From contig JADLDR010000174.1 of the NCBI GenBank assembly GCA_020846535.1, forward strand, positions 1-36,632: DNA of 36,632 bases, in the 5' to 3' direction. Both the position numbers and the translations under genes were made by a program. Position 1 is the stretch's first letter, and the number at the start of each line of letters is the position of its first letter. The stretch is from Armatimonadota bacterium. GTDB taxonomy: Bacteria; Armatimonadota; JADLDR01. Under the pieces are notes generated by a model. The model searched no databases and was not told the DNA's origin. It worked only from the letters and a program-made list of their open reading frames with translations. Below, in pieces: positions 7,550 through 15,215 of this stretch.

Positions 7550-8128
7550 GTGCGTATTGTCGAAATTCTTTTTTACGGGGAAAAGCAGGTCAAGCTGGTG
7601 GTGGAAATGCCGGAGCCGGGGCGGTATACCACTATCGAATCCCCTCATCTATCGAAGCTGCTCTTTCGCGCTTTTCCGCACATGACACGCCACCGCTGCC
7701 ACAACGATATTCGAGCATCCTTCAAGCGAGAGGCCCGCGCCACCGAGATACCCCACCTCTTCGAGCATCTGACGATGGAACTCCAGGCCCAGGCGCGGCC
7801 CGGTACGAACCTCAAAGGCGAAACGCAGTGGAACTGGCGCATCGATCCCGTCGGGCGGTTCCACGTCTACCTCAACTACGAAAACGAGCTTCTGGCCCTA
7901 GGGGCCATCCGGCTGGCCGAGCGAATCATCAACGCCCTGGACAGCCATCAAATCGAGCGCGTGGACACCTCCGCCGAAATCGAAAAGCTGAAAACCCTCG
8001 CCGATATGGGCGACACCCTCACCGCTTCTTTCCCACTCCCCGAGCCTCTTACTCCTCCTGTTCTCATCCCGAAAACCCGCCGCAGCTTCCTGCGCCGCTA
8101 CAGCCGCCGGAAACAGGAGGGGAAGTAG
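7550..8128 (+). CDS. Stand-alone protein resembling the cyanophycin synthetase N-terminal domain
   Basis: 192 aa, GTG start with GGAGGAG 7 nt upstream. The first about 140 residues resemble the N-terminal domain of cyanophycin synthetase (CphA1). The clearest signature is EIPHLFEHLTMELQ (residues 66-79), which matches the CphA 'G-x-x-EH-x-ALELQ' helix. Next come a beta stretch with GRFHVYLNYENE and a helix with A-x-x-LAERIINAL. The ATP-grasp and Mur-ligase-like domains that make the polymer are absent, and no stop or frameshift suggests they were lost. In CphA this domain holds the primer and polymer and tethers the complex, so a free copy could bind a polymer or partner enzyme; that is inference. 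The tail from about residue 155 is Pro/Arg/Lys-rich and probably disordered. No cphA or cyanophycinase gene lies in the window. Confidence 0.6.
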   Translation: MRIVEILFYGEKQVKLVVEMPEPGRYTTIESPHLSKLLFRAFPHMTRHRCHNDIRASFKREARATEIPHLFEHLTMELQAQARPGTNLKGETQWNWRIDPVGRFHVYLNYENELLALGAIRLAERIINALDSHQIERVDTSAEIEKLKTLADMGDTLTASFPLPEPLTPPVLIPKTRRSFLRRYSRRKQEGK

Positions 8129-8190
8129 TGGAAACCTTGTGTTCGCCCTACAGATATCAAGATCAGGGGCATAAGCGGGTACCGGAATCG

Positions 8191-8382
8191 CCGGGCATTG
8201 ATGAAAATTGACAAAATAATCCGGTCACGCGGGGGCGGGGTTTGAGCCTTTGATAGACCGTTACCTAACCCCCCGGCCCCCTTTCCGAATCGGGAAGGGG
8301 GAGTGGATTGTGTGGTAAAGCACCGCACTGTCTATCCCTCTCCCGTGCCTGGATTATTTTGTCAACTTTTATCAATGCCCGG
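8191..8382. mobile_element. 192-bp MITE-like element with 34-bp terminal inverted repeats
   Basis: The ends 8191-8224 and 8349-8382 are reverse complements at 31 of 34 positions (outer ends CCGGGCATTGAT / ATCAATGCCCGG, inner ends ATAATCCGG / CTGGATTAT). The 124-bp interior has no credible ORF; it contains a smaller GC-rich hairpin around CCCCCTTTCCG AAT CGGGAAGGGGG. I see no clear target-site duplication. The element accounts for most of the 306-bp gap between the CphA-N-like gene and serS, which holds no other feature that I can support. Confidence 0.75.
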
Positions 8383-8434
8383 ATCTCCAAAGCCATAACC
8401 TGATAGCTATGGGGGAACCGGCCAGACCCCTGCT

Positions 8435-9703
8435 TTAAGGAATCCTCTCCGCCCCGACATAGTCTCTAAGAACTTCCGGAATCGAGATGGATCCGTCGTC
8501 CTGCTGGTTGTTTTCCAGGAGGGCGACCATGGTGCGCGGGAGGGCCAGACCGGAGCCGTTCAGGGTGTGGACGAATTCCGGGCGGGCTTTGGGGGCCGGA
8601 CGGTAGCGGGTATTGAGCCGCCGCGCTTGGAAGGATTCGCAATTGCTGCAAGAGGAAACCTCCAGCCATTTGCCTACCCCCGGGCTCCAAGCCTCCAGGT
8701 CATAGCATTTGGTGGCGGCAAAGCCCGTGTCGCCGGCGCACAGAATTTTCACCTTGTAGGGGATCTCCAGCAGTTGCAGCACATCCTCCGCCTGGGCCAG
8801 AAGCGATTCCAGTTCGTCGTAGGAGCTTTCCGGGGCGCAGAACTTGACCATCTCCACCTTATCGAACTGGTGAACCCGGATCAGCCCGCGGGTATCCTTG
8901 CCGGCGGCCCCGGCCTCTCTGCGGAACGAGGGCAGGAATCCGGTATAATAGATGGGAAGCTGATCGGCGTTCAGTATCTCATCCGCGTGGATGCTGGAGA
9001 TGGGAATCTCCGCGGTGGGGTTCAGAAAGAGGTCGTCGGCCTCGCAGCGGTACATATCGAACTCGAACTTGGGCAGCTTGCCGGTTCCGGTCATGATCTT
9101 GCGGTTCGCGATGATGGGACACCAGACTTCGGTATAGCCATGCTTCCGCACATGCAGGTCGACCATGAAATTGATGATCGCCCGCTCCAGCCGCGCCCCC
9201 CAGCCTTTATAGAGTATAAATCCGCTGCCTGCCAGCTTGGTGCCCCGCGCAAAATCGATGATATCCAGCCTTTCGGCCAGGTCCCAGTGGGGCTTCGGCT
9301 CGAAATCGAACCCCCGGGGCGTTCCCCACCGGCGAAGCTCCACATTTTCCTCATCGGTCAGGCCGTCAGGAACGGATTCATGGGGCAGGTTCGGCAGGGT
9401 CAAAAGAAACGCTTCCGCTCCGGCTTCCAGAACGCCCATATCCCGCTCCAGAGCCTGGATCCGGTCTCCGACCTCCCGCATCCGGGCGATGGCCTCGTCC
9501 GCACTGCCCCCGGCCTTCCTGATTTTCCCGATCTCCTCGGAGGCCGTGTTGCGCTGCCGTCTCAATTCCTCGACTTCCGCCAGCAGAGCGCGTCGCCTGT
9601 CGTCCAGTTCCAGGTAGCGGTCCAGCGATGTGTCGTCTCCGCGCCGGGCCAGCCCCTGGCGCACCTTCTCCGGGTCAGTGCGGATCATTTTCGAGTCTAG
9701 CAT
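8435..9703 (-). CDS. serS: Seryl-tRNA synthetase
   Basis: 422 aa, full length for the family. It charges tRNA-Ser (and tRNA-Sec) with serine. Residues 1 to about 100 are the antiparallel coiled-coil arm that grips the long variable arm of the tRNA (DDRRRALLAEVEELRRQRN, and EAIARMREVGDRIQALERD). The class II catalytic core follows, with the TxE loop NPTAEIPI, motif 2 (PSFRREAGAAGKDTRGLIRV, then HQFDKVEM) and motif 3 (NGSGLALPRTMVALLEN). The second strand of the active site (EVSSCSNCESFQARR) is also present. ATG at 9703 is preceded by AAGGAG at about 11 nt. It is a single gene flanked by repeat elements on both sides; no T-box leader is visible. Confidence 0.97.
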   Translation of the reverse strand: MLDSKMIRTDPEKVRQGLARRGDDTSLDRYLELDDRRRALLAEVEELRRQRNTASEEIGKIRKAGGSADEAIARMREVGDRIQALERDMGVLEAGAEAFLLTLPNLPHESVPDGLTDEENVELRRWGTPRGFDFEPKPHWDLAERLDIIDFARGTKLAGSGFILYKGWGARLERAIINFMVDLHVRKHGYTEVWCPIIANRKIMTGTGKLPKFEFDMYRCEADDLFLNPTAEIPISSIHADEILNADQLPIYYTGFLPSFRREAGAAGKDTRGLIRVHQFDKVEMVKFCAPESSYDELESLLAQAEDVLQLLEIPYKVKILCAGDTGFAATKCYDLEAWSPGVGKWLEVSSCSNCESFQARRLNTRYRPAPKARPEFVHTLNGSGLALPRTMVALLENNQQDDGSISIPEVLRDYVGAERIP

Positions 9704-9750
9704 GAATTCGATAGCTCCTTGAACAAAGGATTCGCGACTTTCGCTCGCAT

Positions 9751-9790
9751 GTCATTGCGAGGAGCGAAAGCGACGTGGCAATCTCCAGCG
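9751..9790. repeat. Partial unit of the long-hairpin repeat family (copy B, half element)
   Basis: The words GTCATTGCGAGGAGCGAAAG, CGACGTGGCAATCTCCAGCG match one arm of the repeats at 3734 and 9818. It is in the same orientation as the start of copy A and stops before the second arm. It looks like an insertion of one repeat beside, or into, another. Confidence 0.65.
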
Positions 9791-9817
9791 CCCCGCAACC
9801 AAGCAGCAGCCATAGTT

Positions 9818-9938
9818 GATGCAGTCTGCGAGGGCGAAGCCTGTGGCAATCTCCAGCGTCACGCCCACGGGCAAAGCTATGTCGTGCCTTTGTGACCCTG
9901 GAGATTGCCGCGTCGCTGTACTCCTCGCAGACTGTATC
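9818..9938. repeat. 121-bp long-hairpin repeat (copy B)
   Basis: It begins GATGCAGTCTGCGAGGGCG and ends with CTCCTCGCAGACTGTATC, the inverted end. The interior GCCCACGGGCAAAGCTATGT / CGTGCCTTTGTGAC is shared almost base for base with the element at 28006-28128, 18 kb away. The 287-bp gap between serS and the ABC permease is otherwise empty. Confidence 0.75.
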
Positions 9939-9990
9939 GACTATGATATATACTGATTCAAGTGAAAGTCCCGGGATTATGGGACAACCC

Positions 9991-11265
9991 TCATGTCTGC
10001 CTCAGCCAGCGGACGACCTCCATGACGGAGGGGCGCTTGCCGTAGAGCAGGAGGCCCAGGCGGAAGAGTTTGGCGGCCAGCCGCTGCACCAGCCAGATCG
10101 CCAGCGCCAGCAGCAGAATCGAAGCCACCAGATCGATGGCCTTATATTCCCCCAGCGAGATACGCATCATCATCGTAATCGGCGCAGTGAACGGGATATA
10201 GGAGAGGATGCGGGAAGCGAGGCCGTTGGGAGCCTCCCCGATGAGCGGGATGAACATGATCGGAATGACGGCGATAAAGGAGGCGACCGACGCCCACTGC
10301 TGGCTTTCCTTCCAGGAATTCCCCAGCACCCCCAGCCCGGCCATCAGCGCCGCGAAGAGGAGGAACCCCAGCACAAAATAGATGAAGCAGGCGATAAAGG
10401 CGAACGCCGGTATCTCCAGGGATTGCATAAAGATGGCGACCGGCCCGGCCCCCATCGCCATCGGCATCAGCCCGACTCCCACCCAGACGGCCATCTGCGT
10501 GACTCCCACCGCGCAGAGGCCGATCAGCTTGCCGTTCAAAAGCTCGGAAGGCGTTACGGAGGAAAGGATGATCTCGATGACCCGATTCTCCTTTTCCTCC
10601 ACGATGCCGTGCAGGAGGTAGCTGGAGGAGATAAAAATCATGACCATCATCAGCATCCCGAAGATATAGGGGAGGAAGAATCGCTTCAGCTCCCCGGTGA
10701 TCCCCTCCGGCTGCCACTTGCCCGATTTGCCCTGCACAAACCGCTGCACATCGGTCGGATCGATGATCCGGCGGGTGGTCGACTCATCGGCCCTGTTCTT
10801 GAGAAGCGATTGAACGATCAGCTTGTTCAGGGCGGGCCTGCTGCCTCCCTGAGCCACCCCTTTCCCGCCGTAAGCTTCCACCTTGCCGGTTTTCAGATAG
10901 TCATGCTTCAGCACGTAAAGGGCCTGAATTTTCTTGGCCGCATATGCCTCCAGGCCTTTCTCTTTGGTAGCAAAGGGCATGAACCGGTACTGGCGCTTCA
11001 CCGGCGTCGGACCGGATCTGCCCCCGACTCCCTTTTCATCGAAAGCGTCTATCTCCTTCAGCGTGTGCGGAAGCGTCCCGGACAGATCCACGTACCCGAT
11101 ATTCTGCTGCCGGGAGACGCTGGACGCCATGATCAGGGCGGGGATCATACCTACCGCGGCGAACCCCAGAAAGAGCAGCGGGATCCCGACGGTCGCGATG
11201 ATGAATTCCTTCCGCTTCACATTGAAGACATATTCGCGCAGGGCGACCGTGAATGTCTGCTTCAT
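9991..11265 (-). CDS. ABC-2 type exporter permease (NatB-like)
   Basis: 424 aa; start ATG 11265, which overlaps the TGA of the upstream ATPase gene by 4 nt, so translation is coupled. The layout is that of NatB/ABC-2 permeases. One membrane helix lies near residues 20-45 (FIIATVGIPLLFLGFAAVG), then an extracytoplasmic domain of about 180 residues. Five or so helices follow, starting at FFLPYIFGMLMMVMIFIS. The conserved ABC-2 stretch 'HGIVEEKENRVIEIILSSV' with 'ELLNGKLIG' lies between the first two of these. Together with the neighbouring ATPase it forms a complete exporter. NatAB itself extrudes sodium, but other relatives export other substrates, so I do not assign one. Confidence 0.9.
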   Translation of the reverse strand: MKQTFTVALREYVFNVKRKEFIIATVGIPLLFLGFAAVGMIPALIMASSVSRQQNIGYVDLSGTLPHTLKEIDAFDEKGVGGRSGPTPVKRQYRFMPFATKEKGLEAYAAKKIQALYVLKHDYLKTGKVEAYGGKGVAQGGSRPALNKLIVQSLLKNRADESTTRRIIDPTDVQRFVQGKSGKWQPEGITGELKRFFLPYIFGMLMMVMIFISSSYLLHGIVEEKENRVIEIILSSVTPSELLNGKLIGLCAVGVTQMAVWVGVGLMPMAMGAGPVAIFMQSLEIPAFAFIACFIYFVLGFLLFAALMAGLGVLGNSWKESQQWASVASFIAVIPIMFIPLIGEAPNGLASRILSYIPFTAPITMMMRISLGEYKAIDLVASILLLALAIWLVQRLAAKLFRLGLLLYGKRPSVMEVVRWLRQT

Positions 11266-12167
11266 GGCCGGCTCCCTTCCACAACCGCCACGAATATCTC
11301 GTCCAGCCTGGGAATTCCCACCTCGAAGCGCCGGATCGCGACCCCGTTTCGCACCAGCTGGTCGAGAATGTCGCGGGAGGTGGTTCCCTCCTCCAGAAGC
11401 AGGCGGGCCGTGCTTTTGTTGTGTTCGTATTCTATCGAGCGCACCCCGGATAGCTGCCCGAGTTCTCCCGAGAACGCCAGCGATACCGAATTGTCGGCAT
11501 GGGCGCTCCGGACTTCCTCCAGGGAGCCGTAGAGTACCAGCTTCCCCTGATGGATCATCGTCAGCCGGGTGCAGAGCCGCTCCACCTGATCCATCTGGTG
11601 GGTCGAGAGAAGCACCGTGCATCCGCGTTCCTGCATCTCCAGCAAGATGTCCTGCACCAGGCGGATATTCACCGGGTCCAGCCCGCTGAACGGCTCATCG
11701 AAGATCACCAGATCGGGGCGATGCACCAGGGAGGCCACCAACTGGACTTTTTGCTGCATCCCCTTGGAAAGCTGCTCGCACCTCTGCTTCTGCTGATCCA
11801 GGAGTTCGACGTGCTTCAGGAACGCCAGGGCGCTTTCTTTGGCCTGCGGGCCGCCCATCCCCTTGAGCATCCCGAAATAGACCAGGGTTTCCAGGACGGT
11901 TGCCCGCTTGTACAGCCCGCGTTCCTCCGGCAGATATCCGATGCGGTGTTTGTTCAAATACTCGGCGGGGCTGCCCAGCACGGTGATTCGCCCGCTGTCG
12001 GGCCGCAGAATATCGGTGAGCATCCGGAGGATGGTGGTTTTGCCCGCCCCGTTCGGCCCGAGCAGCCCGAATATCTCCCCCTTGCCCACCTGAAAGGAGA
12101 TGTGATCGATCACTCTCCGGCCCGCATAGGACTTGCAAACAGACTCCAGTTCGATCATCGATTCCAT
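11262..12167 (-). CDS. ABC transporter ATP-binding protein (NatA-like)
   Basis: 301 aa from ATG 12167; the frame extends upstream, but only from here does the family begin (MIELESVCKSYAGRRVIDHI). It has Walker A GPNGAGKTT, the Q-loop region YLPEERGLYKRATV, ABC signature LSKGMQQKVQL, Walker B LVIFDEPFSGLDP and the switch His in STHQMDQVE. The 'PEERGLY' form and a C-terminal accessory domain of about 80 residues ending GIPRLDEIFVAVVEG are typical of NatA/YhaQ-type ATPases. It overlaps the permease gene by 4 nt. It is divergent from the GH36-like gene, with a 169-bp spacer holding that gene's promoter. Confidence 0.93.
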   Translation of the reverse strand: MESMIELESVCKSYAGRRVIDHISFQVGKGEIFGLLGPNGAGKTTILRMLTDILRPDSGRITVLGSPAEYLNKHRIGYLPEERGLYKRATVLETLVYFGMLKGMGGPQAKESALAFLKHVELLDQQKQRCEQLSKGMQQKVQLVASLVHRPDLVIFDEPFSGLDPVNIRLVQDILLEMQERGCTVLLSTHQMDQVERLCTRLTMIHQGKLVLYGSLEEVRSAHADNSVSLAFSGELGQLSGVRSIEYEHNKSTARLLLEEGTTSRDILDQLVRNGVAIRRFEVGIPRLDEIFVAVVEGSRP

Positions 12168-12259
12168 AGACGGTTCGCCTCTTATCTCTTCTACTAGAAG
12201 ATATTTTTCTTTGTATAACGGCTTTTTCCCTCTTCGGATGTGGTCGCCGCCCCTGAATC

Positions 12260-12288
12260 TTGATAATTTCCCCCTTTTATGAGATAAT
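12260..12288 (+). promoter_or_regulatory. Promoter of the GH36-like / phosphatase / kinase operon
   Basis: TTGATA (12260-12265), a 17-bp spacer and GATAAT (12283-12288) lie 48 bp before the GTG start at 12337. This is the only good match in the divergent spacer on this strand. Confidence 0.6.
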
Positions 12289-12336
12289 GGCGGTGTCATC
12301 CCGGCTCCGAACAGCCGTTGAAGAGGTGCGATCCCC

Positions 12337-13740
12337 GTGAGATTTCCCATTCCCGTTTTCCTTCTGGCCCTGTGCGTTTTCCTATGGCCGCGCATGCCAG
12401 CATCCGCCGCTCCCGAGCGGGTCGCTCTCAAAAATCGCCACGTGATGCGCGTTCTGGAAAACGTCGACGGCCTCTGGCGCACCGTCCGCTTCGCCCGAGC
12501 GGATGGCTCCGATGCGCTGGAGGCGCGGAGCGATGAGGCCGGCATTCTGCTGATGGACGGCACATCCCTCTCCCTGGCCGATTACCGAGCCGAAAAAGCG
12601 CCCCGATTCCTCAAAACGACAGGCCAGCAAAGCCTTGTGATCGAATACGTGCCGCGCCGGAGCCTTCCGGCATCTGCTCCGCGCCGCATTCGCGCCGAGT
12701 ATCTCCTGCGGGACAGGGATCCCTATATTCGCAAATCCCTGATCCTGACGATGGGGGAAGGCCGGGCCGTGGACCGTCTGGAGGTGGAGCGGTTCCGGAC
12801 GCAAGCCGAGTGCGACCGGGGCGGGCGCGGGGAGCCGGTCTTTGTGGGGCCGTCCTGGTTCTTCGGGCTGGAATATCCGGGCAGCGAGACATCCCACCGG
12901 GAGGGGCAGGTCGCTCTGACCCACTTCCCCGGCCTGGCAAAGCGGGACAGCGCCGGGCAATGGGCGATTCACAGCAGAACCTCTGTGGCAGGTGTCGGCC
13001 GCCGGGGCGATCCGCTCGCGCTGGCCTTCCGGGATTATCTGGAAACGATCCGGCGGCCCCGGCGCAACCTCCTCCCCTACAATAGCTGGTACGACTGGCA
13101 CGGGGACGACCTGACGATTCCGAACCTCATCTCCACCTTCGAGGCGTTCCGGCAGAACCTTTTGCTGCCCTACCGGATGAAGATGGATGCCTTCGTGCCG
13201 GATGACGGCTGGCAGGACTACGATTCCATCTGGATTCCCCGCGCCAACCTCTACCCGAAGGGGCTGGAGCCGCTTCGCCGGATGCTGGAGGCGAAAGGAA
13301 CCCGGCTGGGCATCTGGATGCCCCTTAACGGAACGAACCTGAATATCGAGTGGGGCGTCCGGCAGGGGTACGAGAAGCCCGGCCAGGGCAATTTCTACTG
13401 CCTGGCCGCCCCTCACTACAACCGGGCCATCCGGGAGGCTACCCGGCAGCTGATCTCCCAGGGCCGCCTGGCCTATTACAAGCACGATTTCAACCATCTC
13501 CAGTGCAGCGCGGAAGGCCACGGACACCTGCCCACCGCTCGACACGGCCATGAAGCCAACCTGGACGCCAAACTGGAGCTTCTTGCCTATCAGCGCCGGT
13601 TGCAGCCCGATGTCTTCCTCAACATCACCTCTTTTGCCTGGTATTCCCCCTGGTGGCTCCAGCATGCGAACAGCATCTGGATGAACGCGGAAGGCGGCAC
13701 CGGCTTCAACACCAGCTTTCTCCCCGGGAATGGGCCATGA
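12337..13740 (+). CDS. Alpha-galactosidase-like (GH36/clan D) enzyme, N-terminal and catalytic part, ended by a frameshift
   Basis: 467 aa from GTG 12337 (AGAGGTG upstream), starting with a signal peptide (FPIPVFLLALCVFLWPRMPASA). Residues about 30-250 form the N-terminal beta-supersandwich. The catalytic barrel starts at YNSWYDWHGD, a classic clan-D opening, and continues with MDAFVPDDGWQDYDSIW, GIWMPLN and the nucleophile motif YYKHDFNHLQC (Asp384). The frame closes at TGA 13738-13740 right after WLQHANSIWMNAEGG, in the middle of the barrel. The missing continuation (MSFRDQTLYQRY...MTHGI) is found one frame back in the next gene. Adding one C to the CCCC run at 13722-13725 restores a single protein of about 959 aa. 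It is either a sequencing or assembly error, a recent pseudogene, or a split gene. Confidence 0.8.
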   Translation: MRFPIPVFLLALCVFLWPRMPASAAPERVALKNRHVMRVLENVDGLWRTVRFARADGSDALEARSDEAGILLMDGTSLSLADYRAEKAPRFLKTTGQQSLVIEYVPRRSLPASAPRRIRAEYLLRDRDPYIRKSLILTMGEGRAVDRLEVERFRTQAECDRGGRGEPVFVGPSWFFGLEYPGSETSHREGQVALTHFPGLAKRDSAGQWAIHSRTSVAGVGRRGDPLALAFRDYLETIRRPRRNLLPYNSWYDWHGDDLTIPNLISTFEAFRQNLLLPYRMKMDAFVPDDGWQDYDSIWIPRANLYPKGLEPLRRMLEAKGTRLGIWMPLNGTNLNIEWGVRQGYEKPGQGNFYCLAAPHYNRAIREATRQLISQGRLAYYKHDFNHLQCSAEGHGHLPTARHGHEANLDAKLELLAYQRRLQPDVFLNITSFAWYSPWWLQHANSIWMNAEGGTGFNTSFLPGNGP

Positions 13741-15215
13741 GCTTCCGGGACCAGACCCTCTACCAGCGATACGCGGTAGACCGCCACCTTGTGCTGCCCG
13801 CCGATCTGATGACCCACGGCATCGTGCATGGCAAGCTGGAAACCGAGGGCGCAGGCGAGGAAACGCTGCGAGAGTGGTCGGATTATGTGGTCATGTATTA
13901 CGGGCGCGGCGTACAGCTGAAGGAGATTTACATCACGCCCTCCATGATGACGCCCCGGCAGTGGCAGGTTCTGGGGGAGGCCACTCGCTGGGCCGTCCGC
14001 AGCCGCCCCGTATTACAAAACTCCGTCTGGGTCGGAGGCGACCCGCGGAAGGGAGAGGCAGGGGGCTATGTCTGCTGGCAGGGCGACCGGGGAATTCTCA
14101 CCGTCCGGAATCCCGATATCCGCCCGCAGGATATTGCGGTCCCGTTCGATAAATCGGTATATTATCGGGGAAAAGAGGGGAGAGTTTTTCGCGGGCGCGT
14201 CATCTACCCTTATGTGGAGGCGTTTTCTCAACCGCTCGTTTCCGGCCAGCCTATCCGGCTCAGCCTGCCCGGGGCCACGGTGATGGTCATCGAGATGGAG
14301 CCGGGCAGGCCTCGCCCGGACAGATCGCTCCAGCCGACCGCCCTCGCCGGCGCATCGGCGCGGATTGCCTCGGAGGAATCGGGCAAGCGCCTTTTTACCG
14401 CCAGCCTTCGCGTGCCCGATGAGCCGATGCAGCGGTGCGACCTGATGGTGCTTCAGGAAGGCGGAGCCATGGCCGGCTCCCTGGGGCCGCACTGGGCCTT
14501 TTCCGTGAACGACCAGCCGGTGAAGGCGCGACAGGCGGAGGGAGATCGCTGGTCTATCGACAGCCTCGATCTCACGCCGTTTCGAGGGAAAACGGTGGCG
14601 GTCAGCGCCGAGATATCGGGAGCCTCCGGGGAGCCGTTCGGCAGCCCGCAGATCCGGGCAAGCGCCTGGTTGGTGGCCGACCGCCCGGTGACCGCCCGGC
14701 CCGCTCCCCGGGCGGCGATTCCCTACCCTATCGCCCAGGGATACCGCCGCCAGACCGTCTCGCTGCTGCCGGAAACCGACCTGTCCCGGCCGCGCCAGGC
14801 TGTCGGCCTGACCGATGAGGATCTTCACCATATCCGAGCGGCGCGGCTGAGCCTGTGGGCGTTCGATTCCAACGGGGAACCGGCCTACAGGGACAAATTT
14901 ATCCTCCTGAACGGCCACAAAATCTCGCCTGTGTCCGCCAACCAGGGCCGGCTTTCCGCCTGGCAGCGATTTGTCATCGACCTGACGCCCGGCCAGTTGG
15001 GTTTCGTCCGGCGGGAAAACAGGATCGTCCTGACCAACGCCCCGGGCGAGTGCTACAAGTTCACCGGGCTGGCCCTGGCCGTTCGGAAAGCCGACGGAAC
15101 CTGGGCGGAGAGCGAGATCGATGCGACAGTTCACAGCAGCGTCTCCGACTGGATGTACAGCGAAGGCGTTGTCTTTCAAAACGATCAATCAGGGGAGGTA
15201 TTCTTGACGCTATGA
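13737..15215 (+). CDS. C-terminal part of the split GH36-like enzyme: barrel end plus beta-sandwich domains
   Basis: 492 aa if begun at the ATG 13737 that overlaps the previous stop (ATGA), but the frame is open from 13653 and no Shine-Dalgarno precedes the ATG. The first residues, MSFRDQTLYQRYAVDRHLVL, continue the GH36-like barrel of the upstream frame: 'FRD..LY.R......P...MTHGI' is the usual ending. The barrel ends near residue 85. After it come a GH C-terminal beta domain (about 100-190) and two further beta-sandwich modules with repeated 'F.V(N/L)..... R.....IDL.P' patterns, probably carbohydrate binding or lectin-like. The stop overlaps the phosphatase start by 4 nt. I do not regard it as an independent gene. 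Confidence 0.7.
   Translation: MSFRDQTLYQRYAVDRHLVLPADLMTHGIVHGKLETEGAGEETLREWSDYVVMYYGRGVQLKEIYITPSMMTPRQWQVLGEATRWAVRSRPVLQNSVWVGGDPRKGEAGGYVCWQGDRGILTVRNPDIRPQDIAVPFDKSVYYRGKEGRVFRGRVIYPYVEAFSQPLVSGQPIRLSLPGATVMVIEMEPGRPRPDRSLQPTALAGASARIASEESGKRLFTASLRVPDEPMQRCDLMVLQEGGAMAGSLGPHWAFSVNDQPVKARQAEGDRWSIDSLDLTPFRGKTVAVSAEISGASGEPFGSPQIRASAWLVADRPVTARPAPRAAIPYPIAQGYRRQTVSLLPETDLSRPRQAVGLTDEDLHHIRAARLSLWAFDSNGEPAYRDKFILLNGHKISPVSANQGRLSAWQRFVIDLTPGQLGFVRRENRIVLTNAPGECYKFTGLALAVRKADGTWAESEIDATVHSSVSDWMYSEGVVFQNDQSGEVFLTL

Noticed and set aside
9704..9990. T-box or other riboswitch leader upstream of serS
   Set aside because: The upstream region is filled by the repeat family; no NGGTGG antitermination box or specifier stem was visible.
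9892..11532. A 546-codon plus-strand frame opposite the NatB-like permease
   Set aside because: The minus-strand frame encodes an intact membrane permease with coupled ATPase; the plus frame reads as His/Gln/Asp-rich shadow protein and begins inside a repeat.
12382..13665. A 427-codon minus-strand frame opposite the GH36-like gene
   Set aside because: It is a shadow frame; it has no recognisable motif and lies entirely across a catalytic barrel with clear conserved residues.
13722..13740. Programmed -1 ribosomal frameshift in the GH36-like gene
   Set aside because: The local CCCCGGG is not a classical slippery heptamer, and no obvious downstream pseudoknot is visible; indel or sequencing error is simpler.
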